Shown here piece after piece: positions 33,420 through 44,969 of a stretch of 64,000 nucleotides of DNA. The notes beneath the pieces are model-generated. The model was not told the origin of the DNA, ran no database searches, and saw nothing but the letters and a program-made list of their open reading frames with translations. The stretch covers positions 645,395 to 709,394 of the forward strand of contig PJEW03000013.1 in assembly GCA_002900995.3 (NCBI GenBank). Reading direction: 5' to 3'. The translations under genes were made by a program, and so were the position numbers. The DNA is from Ganoderma boninense (lineage: Eukaryota; Basidiomycota; Agaricomycetes; Polyporales; Polyporaceae). How positions within the stretch are numbered: position 1 is the stretch's first letter; the number at the start of each line of letters is the position of its first letter.

Positions 33420-35900
33420 TGCTCAGCTGCACACTCCAATTTCACGCGTGCACGGAGTGTCCTACATTCTGCAGCGGAAACGAGTGGATAAGGACAACTT
33501 TGGCAGCATATATTCAGGGAGGACATACCTGACATCGCCCACCGTGACGGGCATCTCACTCACATTCGACGTTCCTCAACAGCGATGGTCGTCGTGATTA
33601 GGATTGGGCAGGCCGTAACGATACCAGACAGATGAGAAACTGATATCCAAGAGGTACCAAATGGTCGCGATGGAGGACGAGAGACGGACGAGGACGGAGC
33701 AGCACACGCAACGCGCACGCCCAACATGAGGCCCGGTCCCTTCGGCCCGTAGCATGCCGGCCAGCGTCGCAGCCCTTCGAGTCTCAGTGGCCGACGATAA
33801 TGTCCCTCTCCTCCGACTTCGTCAGGCTACAGCTCGCTTCACTCCCCCTTCGCCTGGTATGCCCTTGAACACCGCCTGCGTGAACATTGTCGCCTGCAAC
33901 ACCCTCGCTCTTCTCTTCTATCTCTCGGGCACCCATGCCCGTGCTGGCGACACAAGCACACGTCTCTCCATCCTATTCTTTGAATATCGCTCACGCAGAG
34001 GTCAACATTGTCCTTCGAAAATTTGACCAAGTCTCTCGATGCATGCAAAATCCTCATGCGAGTCCGAGTTGTGGATATCGTTGGGAGTGTTGCCACGGCC
34101 ACTGTGGTACAGGTGCGCTTCATTTCTCCTGTCCGTCTAAACGTACCCATGGAGACATTCCCTACATGTCTCTTTCAGTCTCAAACTCGTCGGCACGAGC
34201 CTTGTGACCCCAATCCTCGTCCTTCACTACCCTTCAAGTTCCCCCAGGGCTGTGTATCTCAAGCCCGTCTTCTCGCGCCTCTATAATGACTGTGGGCGTG
34301 GAGAATGAATGCGGTAGATTCTCTCTAATTCTGAGACAAATGCATCTCGAACTGACATGTCTTGCACTCTACCCAAACGCGCGTGTGGTGGAACCGCACC
34401 CGCAACAACCGTGAAACCTCTGTAGTGCTCTGGAGGCATCACCGCGCCGCGAGCGCAGTCAATATCATCCGAACTACACCAATGCCATACACGGCGGGGC
34501 TACTCTTCAAGCGTTCCTTCCACATCTATTACGACCCGGAGGAGAAATAGCAGATGCTGACGGCTTCCACGTTTACCACCTCTGCGCCGCCTAGAGACGA
34601 TGCATCAGCATCTGTGTGCATGCGAGCGTTCTCGCATGCCTTGTTCTCGGGGCTCATGAACACGTCCTCATCTAGGTCGTCTTGGAACGGCTGGAGCTGT
34701 CGCTATATTGCCTTGCGGGCCTTCAGCGTGCTCTCAGAATCTGGTCTCTGCTGTCGCTGTCGCTTGGTTGTGAAGGCTTCATTCCTGGGTCTGGCGTCGC
34801 GTATCGGACAATGTGATCGGCGGCTTCATCATGCATTCCTACGGGAGTTCAGCCACCGTCCTGGAGACAACGGTCTGGTGGAGAATCCGGGAGCAAATTA
34901 ACCAAGACGATGCAATGGACAGAGATGTTGTGCGCGCCCGCTATTCATGGAACCCGGGACTCAAGGATCTCCACCTGGAGTCGGTCCCATCTGCTTGTTC
35001 TCTGTGCGACTGTTTGCGATGCGCTTCTGTGACTCAGCAACTTGGACCACGGAAGAGCCGCGGGAAGGCGGCTCTGCGGAACTTCATCACACATACCAGT
35101 GTCACCCTCCGGAGACGCAGTGTGTGTGGCGCCAACTCGTTGGAATCTGCCTCGTCTGCCGCGGCGTCCTTGCAGCAGGCGAACACGATCGCGAGCTTGT
35201 CGTGACCTTGCGGCGCCTTTCTAGAAGTTATGATTCAGGGCATTGTCTTTCTCGTCACTGCCCGATCCCAGGTTGCAATAGCTGCTCGGTTATTGTTCGT
35301 GTTCCAGCGGCGAGGGGGTAGTCGCTATACTGTACTACCACCATGTACACTCGGTTTGTGAACCCTTTGAGGCAGCATAGTACAGTCCGGAACTGTCTGC
35401 TACTTATGTTGCATATACAATCCATTTTCCATTCTGCTGTCCGAGCGCGCGCTATTGTGGTCAATGCCACCAATGACAGCGTCAGAGACCCGGGACCTCA
35501 CAACACCGCTGTCTTATCGCCTCCGTCTTCGAAAAACGTGCAGGCCATGCGGCTGTGTCCGCAATTTCCGAGTACACCAGGAACACCGTAGGCCCTCATC
35601 CCGACCTGGCTCTCATCCCGACGTCGCTCTCATCCTGACGTCGCTCTCAGTCCACCTCAACCTCACTCCCATCCCGACCTCATCCCCATTCCTCACCCCA
35701 GACATTGAAGAGGTTTTCCAAAGCCTGGGGAGTGTGGGAATGCCACAGCCTGTATGCTGATGCAAAACTCTTCTCGATCTCAAAACTCAGGTGACCGAGC
35801 GTCCAAGGATCGCGAAGCGATATGGATTCGGCTTGTCCTCCCACTCCCCGTCTCCGTGGAATGCTAGTGGCTCCTACGGGTCCATCGGGGATTCTCCATG
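33420..35900. other. No recognisable gene
   Basis: Short plus-strand frames (for example 33887-34207, 34554-34901, 34813-35205) without known motifs. Short CATCCCGAC-type repeats occur around 35600-35690. Confidence 0.35.
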
Positions 35901-36584
35901 CCCCTCTCTTTCCGACCTTCCCGCAACTTGAATTGGCGAGGTCGACAACGATGGACCGCGATTGTCGCCCTCTCTGTCGGATTTACCGATCGTTGGTGAA
36001 GAAGAGGCGACGTCTGAACCCAACTCCCCGTCTCTCTCCGACCTACCCATCGTAGGCGAGTGTCCCTCATCTGAACCCAGTTCGCCCTCTCTATCCGACC
36101 TCCAGGCTATCGTAGGCGAGTTGGACCCGTCCTCGGAACCTGCCTCCGGCTCTCTGTTTGACATGCCTATCGTAGGCGAGTCGGCCCCCTCGGAACCCGC
36201 CTCGCCGCCCTCGGAACTCGCCTCACCATGTCTTTCAGATCTGCCCATCGTAGGCGAGTCCCTGTCCTCGGAATCCACGTCGCCCTCTCTATCCGACCTG
36301 CCTATCGTAAGCGAGTTGAGGTCCTCTTCGGAACCCACCTCACCACATCCATCCGACTTGCCAACGGTGGGCGACCTCGGATCCGTCTTGGAGGCTCCAT
36401 CCCCTAGCCTGATGGTGAGGACTCCAGACACTGCGTATGTGTGCCAGGCTTTGACCGCTAACAGGACACAGCACAATCCCATCGATAAAAATTCAACTCC
36501 CGAGCATTGGTGGAAGTTAAAACATCGGCACCGTTCACAAGGATGCCGATGAGGGAATGTGCCACGAGAAGGGCTAAGGGGCAA
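35874..36584 (-). CDS. Low-complexity ORF over a 60-bp minisatellite (coding strand uncertain)
   Basis: The 236-codon minus frame reads as repeated SPTIGRSDREGEVGSE-type units. The plus frame over the same DNA reads PSLSDLPIVGE-type units from 35962 to 36552. The plus frame contains one extra degenerate unit upstream that is cut by a TGA near 35932, while the minus frame stays open through it, which slightly favours the minus strand. A hydrophobic stretch (LSMGLCCVLLAVKAWHTYAV) precedes the repeats on the minus strand. Either or neither strand may be expressed. Confidence 0.3.
   Translation of the reverse strand: MPLSPSRGTFPHRHPCERCRCFNFHQCSGVEFLSMGLCCVLLAVKAWHTYAVSGVLTIRLGDGASKTDPRSPTVGKSDGCGEVGSEEDLNSLTIGRSDREGDVDSEDRDSPTMGRSERHGEASSEGGEAGSEGADSPTIGMSNREPEAGSEDGSNSPTIAWRSDREGELGSDEGHSPTMGRSERDGELGSDVASSSPTIGKSDREGDNRGPSLSTSPIQVAGRSEREGHGESPMDP
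35968..36375. repeat. Minisatellite of about 60 bp, seven units
   Basis: Units end at 36000, 36060, 36120, 36180, 36258, 36315 and 36375 with the shared end ccnatcgtaggcgag. Most are exactly 60 bp; the fifth is 78 bp and the sixth 57 bp, all multiples of three, so both frames are preserved. Confidence 0.9.
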
Positions 36585-36599
36585 TTAAGAGGCGTCAGA

Positions 36600-37500
36600 A
36601 GCCGGGGCTCGTGGGAGCTGCGGCAGGCGGGGGGGGCAGAAGGCCCGAAGGTTCTTCACAGTTAGCTAACAGTCATTCGATGCAGATAAATGTAAGGGTG
36701 AGGTAGTCGAATTAGCCAAAGGAGCTGCCGTAGGCTGGATCCTGCCGTGAATAAAGTTCTGTCCTGGGATGAATCACACCACTGGCATATGACTCGAGGG
36801 AGAAGGGGTCCTAATAGACAGGTCGCAGGCTTCCATCGCTTATCTAATACAACTTGAAGGTTCCAACACTACGCGCAGTAATACAGCTGCCGCGCGAGCC
36901 TCTAGTGTTGCGTCGCACCTTGCAGGCGTCGAGCCTCGCGCACGATGGACACCCTGCTCCATGAGGCGCCGTGGCCTGAAGACAGCTTTTGGGCGCCTTT
37001 GCGACTTCCCTGTGTCGGCTACTTACGTAGCCGACCTGAACGAGTTATTTTCGAACGCGACTGTCGTTCTGCAAACCGCTGTAACGCAGCAGTGAAGACA
37101 GGAATATCCGGCAAATCAGCTTCAGGAGGTGGGTTGTACGGGGCCGATGACCATCAACATCACGTCCTGGAGGGACCCTGAACTTCCTTCACATCCTGGG
37201 TAAGCATCTCAGGTTCTAAAAGGCTCTACTTGAGCCAGCTTCGAAGATAGCTAACTTAATTAGAGCCTCATGCTTTTGGAGGCTCCCGAGGCTGCTTCTC
37301 CAAGCACTCAGGGTCGTCCAGGACTTAAAGATGTTTCCTCTCAGGGTTGTCTTTCACCACCACCCACGCATTTCCCATCGACCCGCACTGCCTCGCACAA
37401 CTCCTTTGATACTCTCTTGATCTATTGATTCTCGCGCCCTCACGAACCCACCTTGACGCTTTCGACGCGTCGACATTACTCCGCCCGCCCACCTGCCAGT
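36600..37500. other. No recognisable gene
   Basis: A plus frame 36945-37181 starts with an ATG in a G/C-rich context but shows no known motif. The rest appears intergenic. Confidence 0.4.
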
Positions 37501-37516
37501 GGCCAGTAACACCGGG

Positions 37517-37906
37517 ATGACTGACGAAGAAGGCCTTGTTCCCTCCCGAAGTGATTCCCAACTCTCTTTCTCCTCGCAGGTGAGTACCCGAACACTATCG
37601 TACTGTTCTGCGCTTCTGGATTCCTGGGTGTTGAGTGTGGAAGACCACCGGTGGGAACTGTGCAGACACTATGCCATTTCGATACCATCTCGCACGCGCT
37701 CGAGAAGCCTGATTTTGTTGTCCATACCATACCAGCTCCCTGTCTCGCAGTCCGACGTGTTTACGCGTTTGGCTGCTTGTTCGTCGTCTCCAGATAGCTC
37801 TCGTCACGCAACCTACACAGTTGCAACGCATCACCGTAAACACCCCTCGCAGCTTGATGGCAGACGGTTCTACACATTGCCCGGAGTTGTTAGGGACTTG
37901 GTCTAA
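37517..37906 (+). CDS. Short open frame upstream of the RdRP gene
   Basis: ATG at 37517 begins MTDEEGLVPSRSDSQLSFSS and a GTGAGT donor follows at 37580. It could be a small gene or a 5' exon of the polymerase gene, but no acceptor in the right phase was found before 38233. From 37910 to 38160 the sequence is AT-rich and looks intergenic. Confidence 0.25.
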   Translation: MTDEEGLVPSRSDSQLSFSSQVSTRTLSYCSALLDSWVLSVEDHRWELCRHYAISIPSRTRSRSLILLSIPYQLPVSQSDVFTRLAACSSSPDSSRHATYTVATHHRKHPSQLDGRRFYTLPGVVRDLV

Positions 37907-38232
37907 GATTGTTGTTTTTCGTGTCCCGGATGACAGGAAATATGCTCGTCTGTACAATTAAAATACATAAATGAAGAGAGTCGTGATATTATTGCGCACA
38001 TTTGCACCTCGTGGTCAAGTTTTTTCTCGCTTCTCTCTGTGAATAATGCAGGCGGGAGCTAACATGCTCCAAAACTTCAGTCTACTAATTATACAGAATG
38101 CTTTGGTGAAAATGATATATCTGGGTTGATAGCCACAGCGCCAGTTGGCGAGTATTATTTCTATCATTTCATGAGCCCCTACTGAGCAAGACCTGTGCAG
38201 ACGACGAATTTGACGATGTCGGCGATATATCA

Positions 38233-41200
38233 ATGGACACTGTCGTTCCGGACAGGCTTACTCTACCTTTTGAGAATAGTGCCAAACGGAAACGCCAGTC
38301 GGACGAGGGTGACGGCTCCGAACGGGCGCGGAAATACCTCCATACTTCACAAGACGCAGACACGAAGCCCGTGGCCGACGATTCTTTCACGACGATTTCT
38401 GGTGAGGTGTCCGTCCAGGTTGTCAAACGCACTAATAGCGACGCAATAGTAGTGGGATCCAACGCTACCACTTCAAATTTGTCCACCACCACGGATGTTC
38501 GCAATAATCCTGGCCCTCCCCACCCTTCCCCCGCCCATGTTTCCTTACCTAGCACGAGTTCTGCTGGCCTAGCCGCTCTATATCATAAACCTCTGGTATC
38601 ACAACCGCTATCAAGACCAGCTATCCTCGGCGACTCTGTGGCCCTTGACGTAGCTGGTGCCTCGGCTCCGGCGGCACCCCAGCAGCACGAGGTTCCGAGT
38701 CGGCCCCCAGTGGCAACTCCCATTCCGGGCGCTTCCAACGTATCGGCCATGACCTTCCAGTCCCCCGAACCAGTGGTAGTAGTGAGTGTCCCTCCAGTCT
38801 CCCATTGAAAGCTGACTCATGGCAGAGACATGAAAGGCGTATGTGGCCGACCATAGTGACTATCTTCGCTCTCTTCCTTGGGGCGTTCAATGGGAACTTG
38901 CTCGATACGTCAACACTGGATTCCGGTTTGAGGTGGATTTCCTGAGAGGATTGGAAAAGCATAAAAGTAATGCTACCGCGGCGCCTGAAGTGACCAAGTT
39001 CGTCGAGGATGAGCGGCGGGCAGAAAAGGCTAGCGCTGAATCTGAAGCAGATCATTCCGATGTTCCCGCTCCTGGTAGTGGTAGCGAGGCTGCAGATGAG
39101 TTTGCTTTTGCCTACTCTCGTGAAGAGTCTGCAAGGGTACGGGGATTGGACCTTTCTGGAGTGTGAAATTACCACTGATAAGTTATGTTTGGCAGCTTCC
39201 CTGGCCCGAGCTTGACAAGGAAGAAGAAGTGCTCAAAGACCATCCTTTCGGGGCGCTAGGCTGCAACGAATGGGAGCACTACAATCAGGCTCATCCGCAC
39301 TGGTACGGCGGCAAAGTTCACTTCACCGCGAAGGTCAGCTTGAAGGATCCTCGGGGAAAGGAGTTCCGCTTCTCGTTGGAGCGTCCTGCCTTAGGACCTT
39401 CGAATCGTTTCATGCGTCGCTTTGGCTCACAACGGTTCATCCGTGTGCACGTCCAGAAGGACGTGCTGAAGCAAGGGGCGAATCTAACGGAATATTTCAA
39501 GCGGCCGTTCATCGTTGGGACTGCAGTGTTCCGCGCCTTCTTCGCGAAGGAGAAAAATGTCTTCCTTGTCAGGACAAATGAGGTTGTCAAGAGGTTAGTA
39601 GGCGAGGATCTCCATATCACGACCCCTGGCCCAGAAGAGCCGAGCGCAGGGATGTCATTTATGGATTTCATCAATTGGCATAACAAATTGGTATTCAACT
39701 CTGATCAGGTGGATCTTACGTGCATGTCTGTATCACATTGTACTTACATGACTTGCAGAACATGGCCAAGTGGGCTGCGCGGTTTGCATTGGGTCTGTCC
39801 AACTCAGTGCCAGGCCTTCGTCTCAAACCAGAGAATGTTAGGTTTGAGGATGACATCAGTAAGTCCACTAACCCATTTGGTACCATCTGACTTACAGTTC
39901 CTTCCACACAATACAGTTTGTGGTGCCTTTGATGGGAAAGGCAAGCCCCCCAGCGAGATGCAAATGACAGATGGCTGCGGGTTTGCGAACCGTGCAGTCA
40001 TGCGCCATCTTCGTGAGAAGTTCCCCACTTGGTCAGAAGAGCCGACGGCGATCCAATGCCGTATAGGCGGCGCGAAGGGCCTGCTCCTCGTCCGACACGG
40101 CCTACCCCCCGACCAGGAAGTCGAGCCGACTATTTGGCTGCGCCCATCCCAGATTAAGATCAAGTACTCAGAGCTCCCTCTCAACGAGTGCATCTTTCCC
40201 GAGAGCACAGACCCCAGCCAGCTCACGCTTGACGTCCTGCGCGCGTCACGCCTGAAGTGCCCCGCGCGCCTCTCGCCCGAGACGATCATGAACCTTGCCG
40301 AGAACGGCGTGCCGTTCAATTGCTTTCGGAATCTCTTCGAGGTGAACATGCGCAACCGCATTGATGCGCTGCTCAAGTGGGACAAGGAGCTCGCTAGCCC
40401 CGGCGGCCCGAAGCCGGACGGGCCCGCGATGAAACTGCTGTGGGACGTGCTAGCGCGGGAAGGTGGCGTCGTTGCGGCGCGGATGGCACGTGCCGACTCG
40501 GGGTGTGCGCGGATTTCAGGGTACATGTTCGACGACAGGGACGATGAGTTTGAGGACGAGAACGAGCTATCGCAGCTCGACGCCGCGTTGTATCAGCAGA
40601 GCAGCGCATGGTGGGAGGACCCGATTAGCGGATGCCCGTCGAGCCTCGAGGAAACGTGTATGACACTCATCGACTCCGGGTTCCGTCCGGAGTCGTGTGC
40701 GGTGCTGAGGGCGAAGCTCAGGGAGGTTGCGAAGAAGGTTGCGAAGACACTCCAGACCAGGCTTCGCATTGAGGTGCCCATGTCGTGCTCGGCATTCATC
40801 GTCCCAGGTGAGCACATATATGTAGTTCCGAGTGTGAGGTGGGTACGTACTAACAAAGCTCTCTTGTGGTAGATCCATTTGGCGTGTTGAAAGCGAATGA
40901 GATACACGTTAAGAGCTCACATCAAAACTTAAAGGATCTCAAAGGAAGGGCTACTAACCTGGTCCTAGGGGAGGCTCTGGTACGCCGTACCTGCCTGTAT
41001 GCTGCAAGTGAAGAAAAATGTCTAAAACTCTTTCTCATTCAAGGTTACACGACATCCTTGCAAGGTTCCGAGTGATGTGCAGAAGGTACTCCTGCGTTTT
41101 GCCTAGCTAGTCAATAAACTGATGTCATTGATAGGTAACAGCTGTGTTCCACGAACGACTACGGCATTATTGCGATGTCATCGTTGTATCAACGAAGAGT

Positions 41201-42464
41201 CATATGTTCAAAGGGAAGTCTCTGGATCGACATCTTGCAAGCTTGACGGGAGGAGGTAAGGTGCTTCTGTCACTAATGTCTGCTCCTTCACTAATCTTCT
41301 CACTCAGGTGACTATGACGGCGATACAATGGAGGTTTTTTGGGATCCAGAAATCGTTAACACATTCGTCAGTCCAGACCCGCACAAATTCGCTGTAGAGC
41401 CAGCAGAGGTGAAAACCTGTCTCTATGAGGACGCACAATCGGTCACGGAGTGTCTCAATCAACTCTCATCTACGTCCTCAGAAGAGTTCAAGATCCACTC
41501 TCTGCAGAAGTATCTCCTAAGGGCACTCCAATACCAAACAATCATTGGACAGTACTCCACGTGGTGGGAGATCAGCACATACTGCAATGGATACGACCAT
41601 TCAGAGACAATCTTTCTCGCGTATATGTGGGTCGCGTATTGCTCCTTGGCGGCCCTCAGTTTGAAATCTAACTTGTATTGTAGGTTCTGTGCAATTCTTG
41701 ATGGTTCTAAGACCGGAGTAACAGTTGTCCCTGAAAAGTTTGGAGAACACTCTAGAAATCAAGCCTGGCAAGTACGCCCGCCAGCCTGGAAGGAGTCGTT
41801 GGAGGATCGCGAACGCGAGGAGCGGGACGAACAGTGGCGCGGCGTCCGCAGGCAAGCACAACGCCCCCAAAACCTCCCAAAGTTCATCATGGATCGCCTC
41901 CGCACGCTCATTGACAAGAGCTGTAATGCCCAGCTGCGGTGCATAGAAGAGCGGCTCCCTGAGATCATGGCCGAACGTGACGAGGCGCTCGTTCGCCCAT
42001 GGGAGGAAGCCTGTTCGCGCGCCACCCAGGTGGCCGCGATTGGCTGCAATCTCATGCAGGTTGAGCTCGAGAAGATTAAGGTGCACGTCCATACCATGGC
42101 CGACAAGGCGAAGGAAGCGCAGATCGCCGCCGTCCGGGGTCAGAAGAACAAGTCCTTCACAGACCTCCCCATAGAGCGGCGACAGGACGTCCTGCGCCAG
42201 CTGTCGCGGCAGTTCCATTCGTTGCCCGCCAAGCTCCTCTTCTTCGACGCGGCGTCCGCGCGCAGAGTCATGGCATCCTACGCTTACCTCCACGACTACG
42301 AGCGCTCGAAAAGTAACAGGTGGAGTCGATTTCCTTGGAACGTCGGGACCCGCGCGCTATGTGAGATCAAGGCGGAGGCGTCGGGGTTCCCGAAGACCGT
42401 CGCCGCTGAATTCTACCCTTGGATGGTGATCAGCTCGTCCTACACACGACACTATTCCCCATAG
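38233..42464 (+). CDS. Cellular RNA-dependent RNA polymerase (QDE-1/RDR type)
   Basis: Cellular RdRPs copy single-stranded RNA into double-stranded RNA that Dicer cuts, feeding quelling-type silencing of repeats. Ten exons fit: 38233-38781, 38837-39136, 39196-39708, 39759-39858, 39917-40807, 40873-40979, 41044-41085, 41135-41255, 41308-41626 and 41684-42464. Together they encode 1240 residues without interruption. Introns are 49-65 bp, nearly all with consensus borders (GTGGAT at 39709 is weak). The N-terminal ~180 residues are Ser/Pro-rich. Then come LPWGVQWELARYV, MAKWAARFALGLSNSVPGL, MTDGCGFAN, RIGGAKGLLLV and IWLRPSQIKI. LVTRHPCKVPSDVQK follows across an intron, and the catalytic DYDGD is at about residues 876-880 (41310-41324). 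The start could lie upstream, because the frame is open back to about 38113. No paralogue is visible in the window. Confidence 0.97.
41310..41324 (+). other. RdRP catalytic DYDGD motif
   Basis: gac tat gac ggc gat directly after the 52-bp intron 41256-41307. The three aspartates bind the catalytic metal in the double-psi beta-barrel polymerase family. Confidence 0.95.
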
Positions 42465-42989
42465 TGATGTCCTCCTGATGTTGTTTGTTGTCATCTTTGT
42501 GCATCTAAGTCCTCAAGCTTGTATTTGTTGGATGGAGCTCTCACACTATGTCATCGTTACGGTCCATGGTCCATTGTTGGTCGTTACTGTCACCGTGTAT
42601 TCCGAGTGTCTCTGTCATTCTACAAGTTGCCTTTCGTTCAATGCTCAGCACCTCTGAATATACAGAGGATACCTGGCATCTGCGAGCAAAGTTCCAAGTC
42701 TGAGGTATCTACGCACATGCATACAACCACCAAACTCGTCCCTCCGCAGCCGCTGGCCAGCACAAAGCAACGCCCGAGGGCATCACCAATGGTAGCCGCA
42801 AGGCATCATCATGACCCCTCAACCTTCCGCCCTCTGTCGATGTTGACACCGCCTCTTCTAACTCTGCCTCCTCGGGCACATCGGGCTTTGGCTCCTTTTT
42901 CTCGACCAGGACGGCGATGACGGGCCCGTCGTGCATGACACCTAGCACCGTGAAGGAAACGTCTGGTACGTACCGCCGCTAAGTTCAGA

Positions 42990-43570
42990 TAATCAAACAC
43001 ACTACAACGGGCCTTGAGCCGTACTTCTGCTGACATTCACCTGCCCAGACCGTTGAATGCATATATCGGGCTCGATGCCACTGAAAGCACGCATCGTAGA
43101 AGCCATAGACCTGGGTAATCTGTCTACTCTCATGGTTCCCTCTCAGGTGAGTGCCCTTGTCTGGATATCTAGCGAGCGGTCTCAATCACAGCTCCATTTA
43201 GGGAACGCTGGATTCGCTTTCGGCACCAAAAGTAACGAGACGGTCTTGAGACTGTAGTGGCCGCGGTCAACGAAGTCTCCCTGAAACCTGTCTAAGCAGC
43301 CTTCCCGAATGATACGGAGGGGTACATACGTGTCATGAAGCTGTAGCTCATCCCCGGCACCATCCCGCCTTTCCTCAGCAACTCGAGCATATCCCAGAAT
43401 TGCCCATGGATATCGCCGCATATTGTGACCGGACTTGATACGGGCTGGATGTTGGACTCCTCCAGCAGTGTTGAGCGCACGCGTTCGCAGAGAAGTTTCA
43501 TGTCGGCCTCGGGGAGGTGTTGGCATTCCATTAACATTGAAACCCACTTGTCGGGGTCGAAGGTGGCCAT
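42990..43570 (-). pseudogene. PP2A-like (Sit4/PP6 group) phosphatase catalytic subunit, truncated
   Basis: The minus strand begins MATFDPDKWVSMLMEC (ATG complement 43568-43570). Conserved metal-binding blocks follow: GDIHGQFWD, then GDFVDRGHYSL (exon from 43280), then [18 protein letters not shown] (about 43145-43090), CQQKYG and [11 protein letters not shown] near 42995. The second half of the ~300-residue catalytic domain is absent, including the HGG and the C-terminal histidine blocks. Splice borders are damaged: between the first two blocks the exon ends TTCATG, followed by extra bases before a GTATGT. A short deletion between YG and CSVFDY shifts the frame. Intact relatives act in cell-cycle and nutrient signalling; this copy cannot make an active enzyme. 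Confidence 0.85.
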
Positions 43571-43864
43571 CGCACGTGTTGGGGGCAATCTAGCCCAGGA
43601 GATGTAGAGTAAGAACTATCAGAGACATAGGAAAGATGGTGTAAGGAGAATAGGAGGCAAAGTGTAGCAGCCAGTAGCCGATGGTGGTGGAAGAGGCGAA
43701 AGTCAGGGTCGCCACTGTCGGCGGCAGCGCCCGGCGCGTCGTCTTTCCCCATGTCCTCATCGGCGACCATGACTAGTACTAGAACCTTCGGCGGGGTTCA
43801 CCATCTCTTACCCACTACGATGGACGCTGCTTGACGGCTTGCCTTATCCTCGTTGTCCAAGCGA

Positions 43865-44815
43865 CATGTCTGCAGAGAAGGAAATCGCCGTGCGCGCGTC
43901 ATCTGATGCGACGCCGAAGACGAAACCTGCTCCCAAGGTTTCAGCTATTCCAGTACCCTTCGTCTACCACCCCAGTGGCGACGGCACGGATGAGAATTTG
44001 CTCATTTTGCTCCATGGCCTAGGTGAGTCTCATGCGCGACCCATCCCTGCTGGCAAAATGGCTGATCGTGAACTGGCAGGCGACACGCTGATTCCGTTTG
44101 GTAAGCTGGGACGGCAGCTGCACCTTCCCCAGACCGCTACACTTGCATTGCGAGCACCAAAACAGTATGTGTTCCCTCTCTCCTTCAAGAATTCTGGAGC
44201 TTAGGGGTAAATGCGCCCCCAGGATCCCGTTCGTGTACGAGCAAGCCTTCCAATGGTACACGTCCTTCGATCCCCTAAGCGAACTCATTGATCGCCCCAA
44301 CCCGACCCCCGCATTGGAGCCGCTCTCCAAAGTCATTGACCATCTCACGAAGGACTGCGCGTGGCCCCCGCACCGAATCCATCTCTGTGCGTAGGGTACG
44401 AGAGAAGCGGTCCACAGACGCTCACGATGGACCCAACTGTGTGCGAGGTCAGCACGCTTGGACTGAGATCGCGGGCAGAACCCGAAGGCGGTAGTGATTC
44501 TGATGCTGCGATAGAGCCGTCCGCCAGTACTTGAGCGCGAATTCAGCAGCCACGCTGGCGCCTTGGGCAAAGCCTGCGCGAACGGTGTCCTACCCCCTTC
44601 TTGATCTTCCATCGGCCACTGCCAACGGAGTCGGCGCTATCTCCAGACGCTATGGCGGCACTCAGGAAGGGTTTTGTCAAGGTCGAAGAGGTCAAGATGA
44701 AGGGGGAAGGGATGCCGCGGTCGAAGGAGGAGTTCGAGTCTCTGGAGCGAGCACCTTGGCCATCGGCCGATGGAATGACTGTATGAGGTCATGAGCGGGA
44801 TGACAGTTGCGTAAG
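43865..44815 (+). pseudogene. Acyl-protein-thioesterase/carboxylesterase-like hydrolase with an internal inversion
   Basis: The start ATG at 43865 leads into FVYHPSGDGTDENLLILLHG, intron 44023-44079, IPFGKLGRQLHLPQTATLAL, intron 44165-44222, and FQWYTSFDPL to HRIHL at about 44385. These are alpha/beta-hydrolase blocks. From about 44391 to 44585 the continuation is found on the opposite strand (GFAQGASVAAEFALKYWR, then GSIVSVCGPLLSYPT). After 44590 the plus strand resumes with TPFLIFHRPLPTESAL and MPRSKEEFE. The tail SLWSEHLGHRPME then LYEVMSGM is frameshifted and interrupted by TGA. The nucleophile elbow reads GFAQG, with Ala where Ser is usual, so even the intact relative may not be a standard esterase. 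Confidence 0.85.
44391..44585 (-). other. Inverted internal segment of the hydrolase gene
   Basis: About 195 bp read in the correct hydrolase frame only on the minus strand, while both flanks read on the plus strand. The left junction lies after cat ctc tgtgc and the right junction before ggtgtcctacc. The short inverted match gtagg/cctac sits near the two ends. Confidence 0.85.
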
Positions 44816-44969
44816 GCGCATACTCAGTGGACATGCATATGGTGAGCTCAGATCCTAGAACCATCGCATCAGCGTGCTTACTCGCCGCCGCGGTGCTAGG
44901 ACCTCTCCTTTATATCCATTGATGACCAGGGATCGTTTTCAATTGACACAAATTCGGGAAGGGTAGCGG

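Noticed and set aside
37517..37579. First exon of the RdRP gene
   Set aside because: Codon phase at its donor does not match any acceptor leading into the 38233 frame, and the intervening 600 bp would be far longer than any other intron in the gene.
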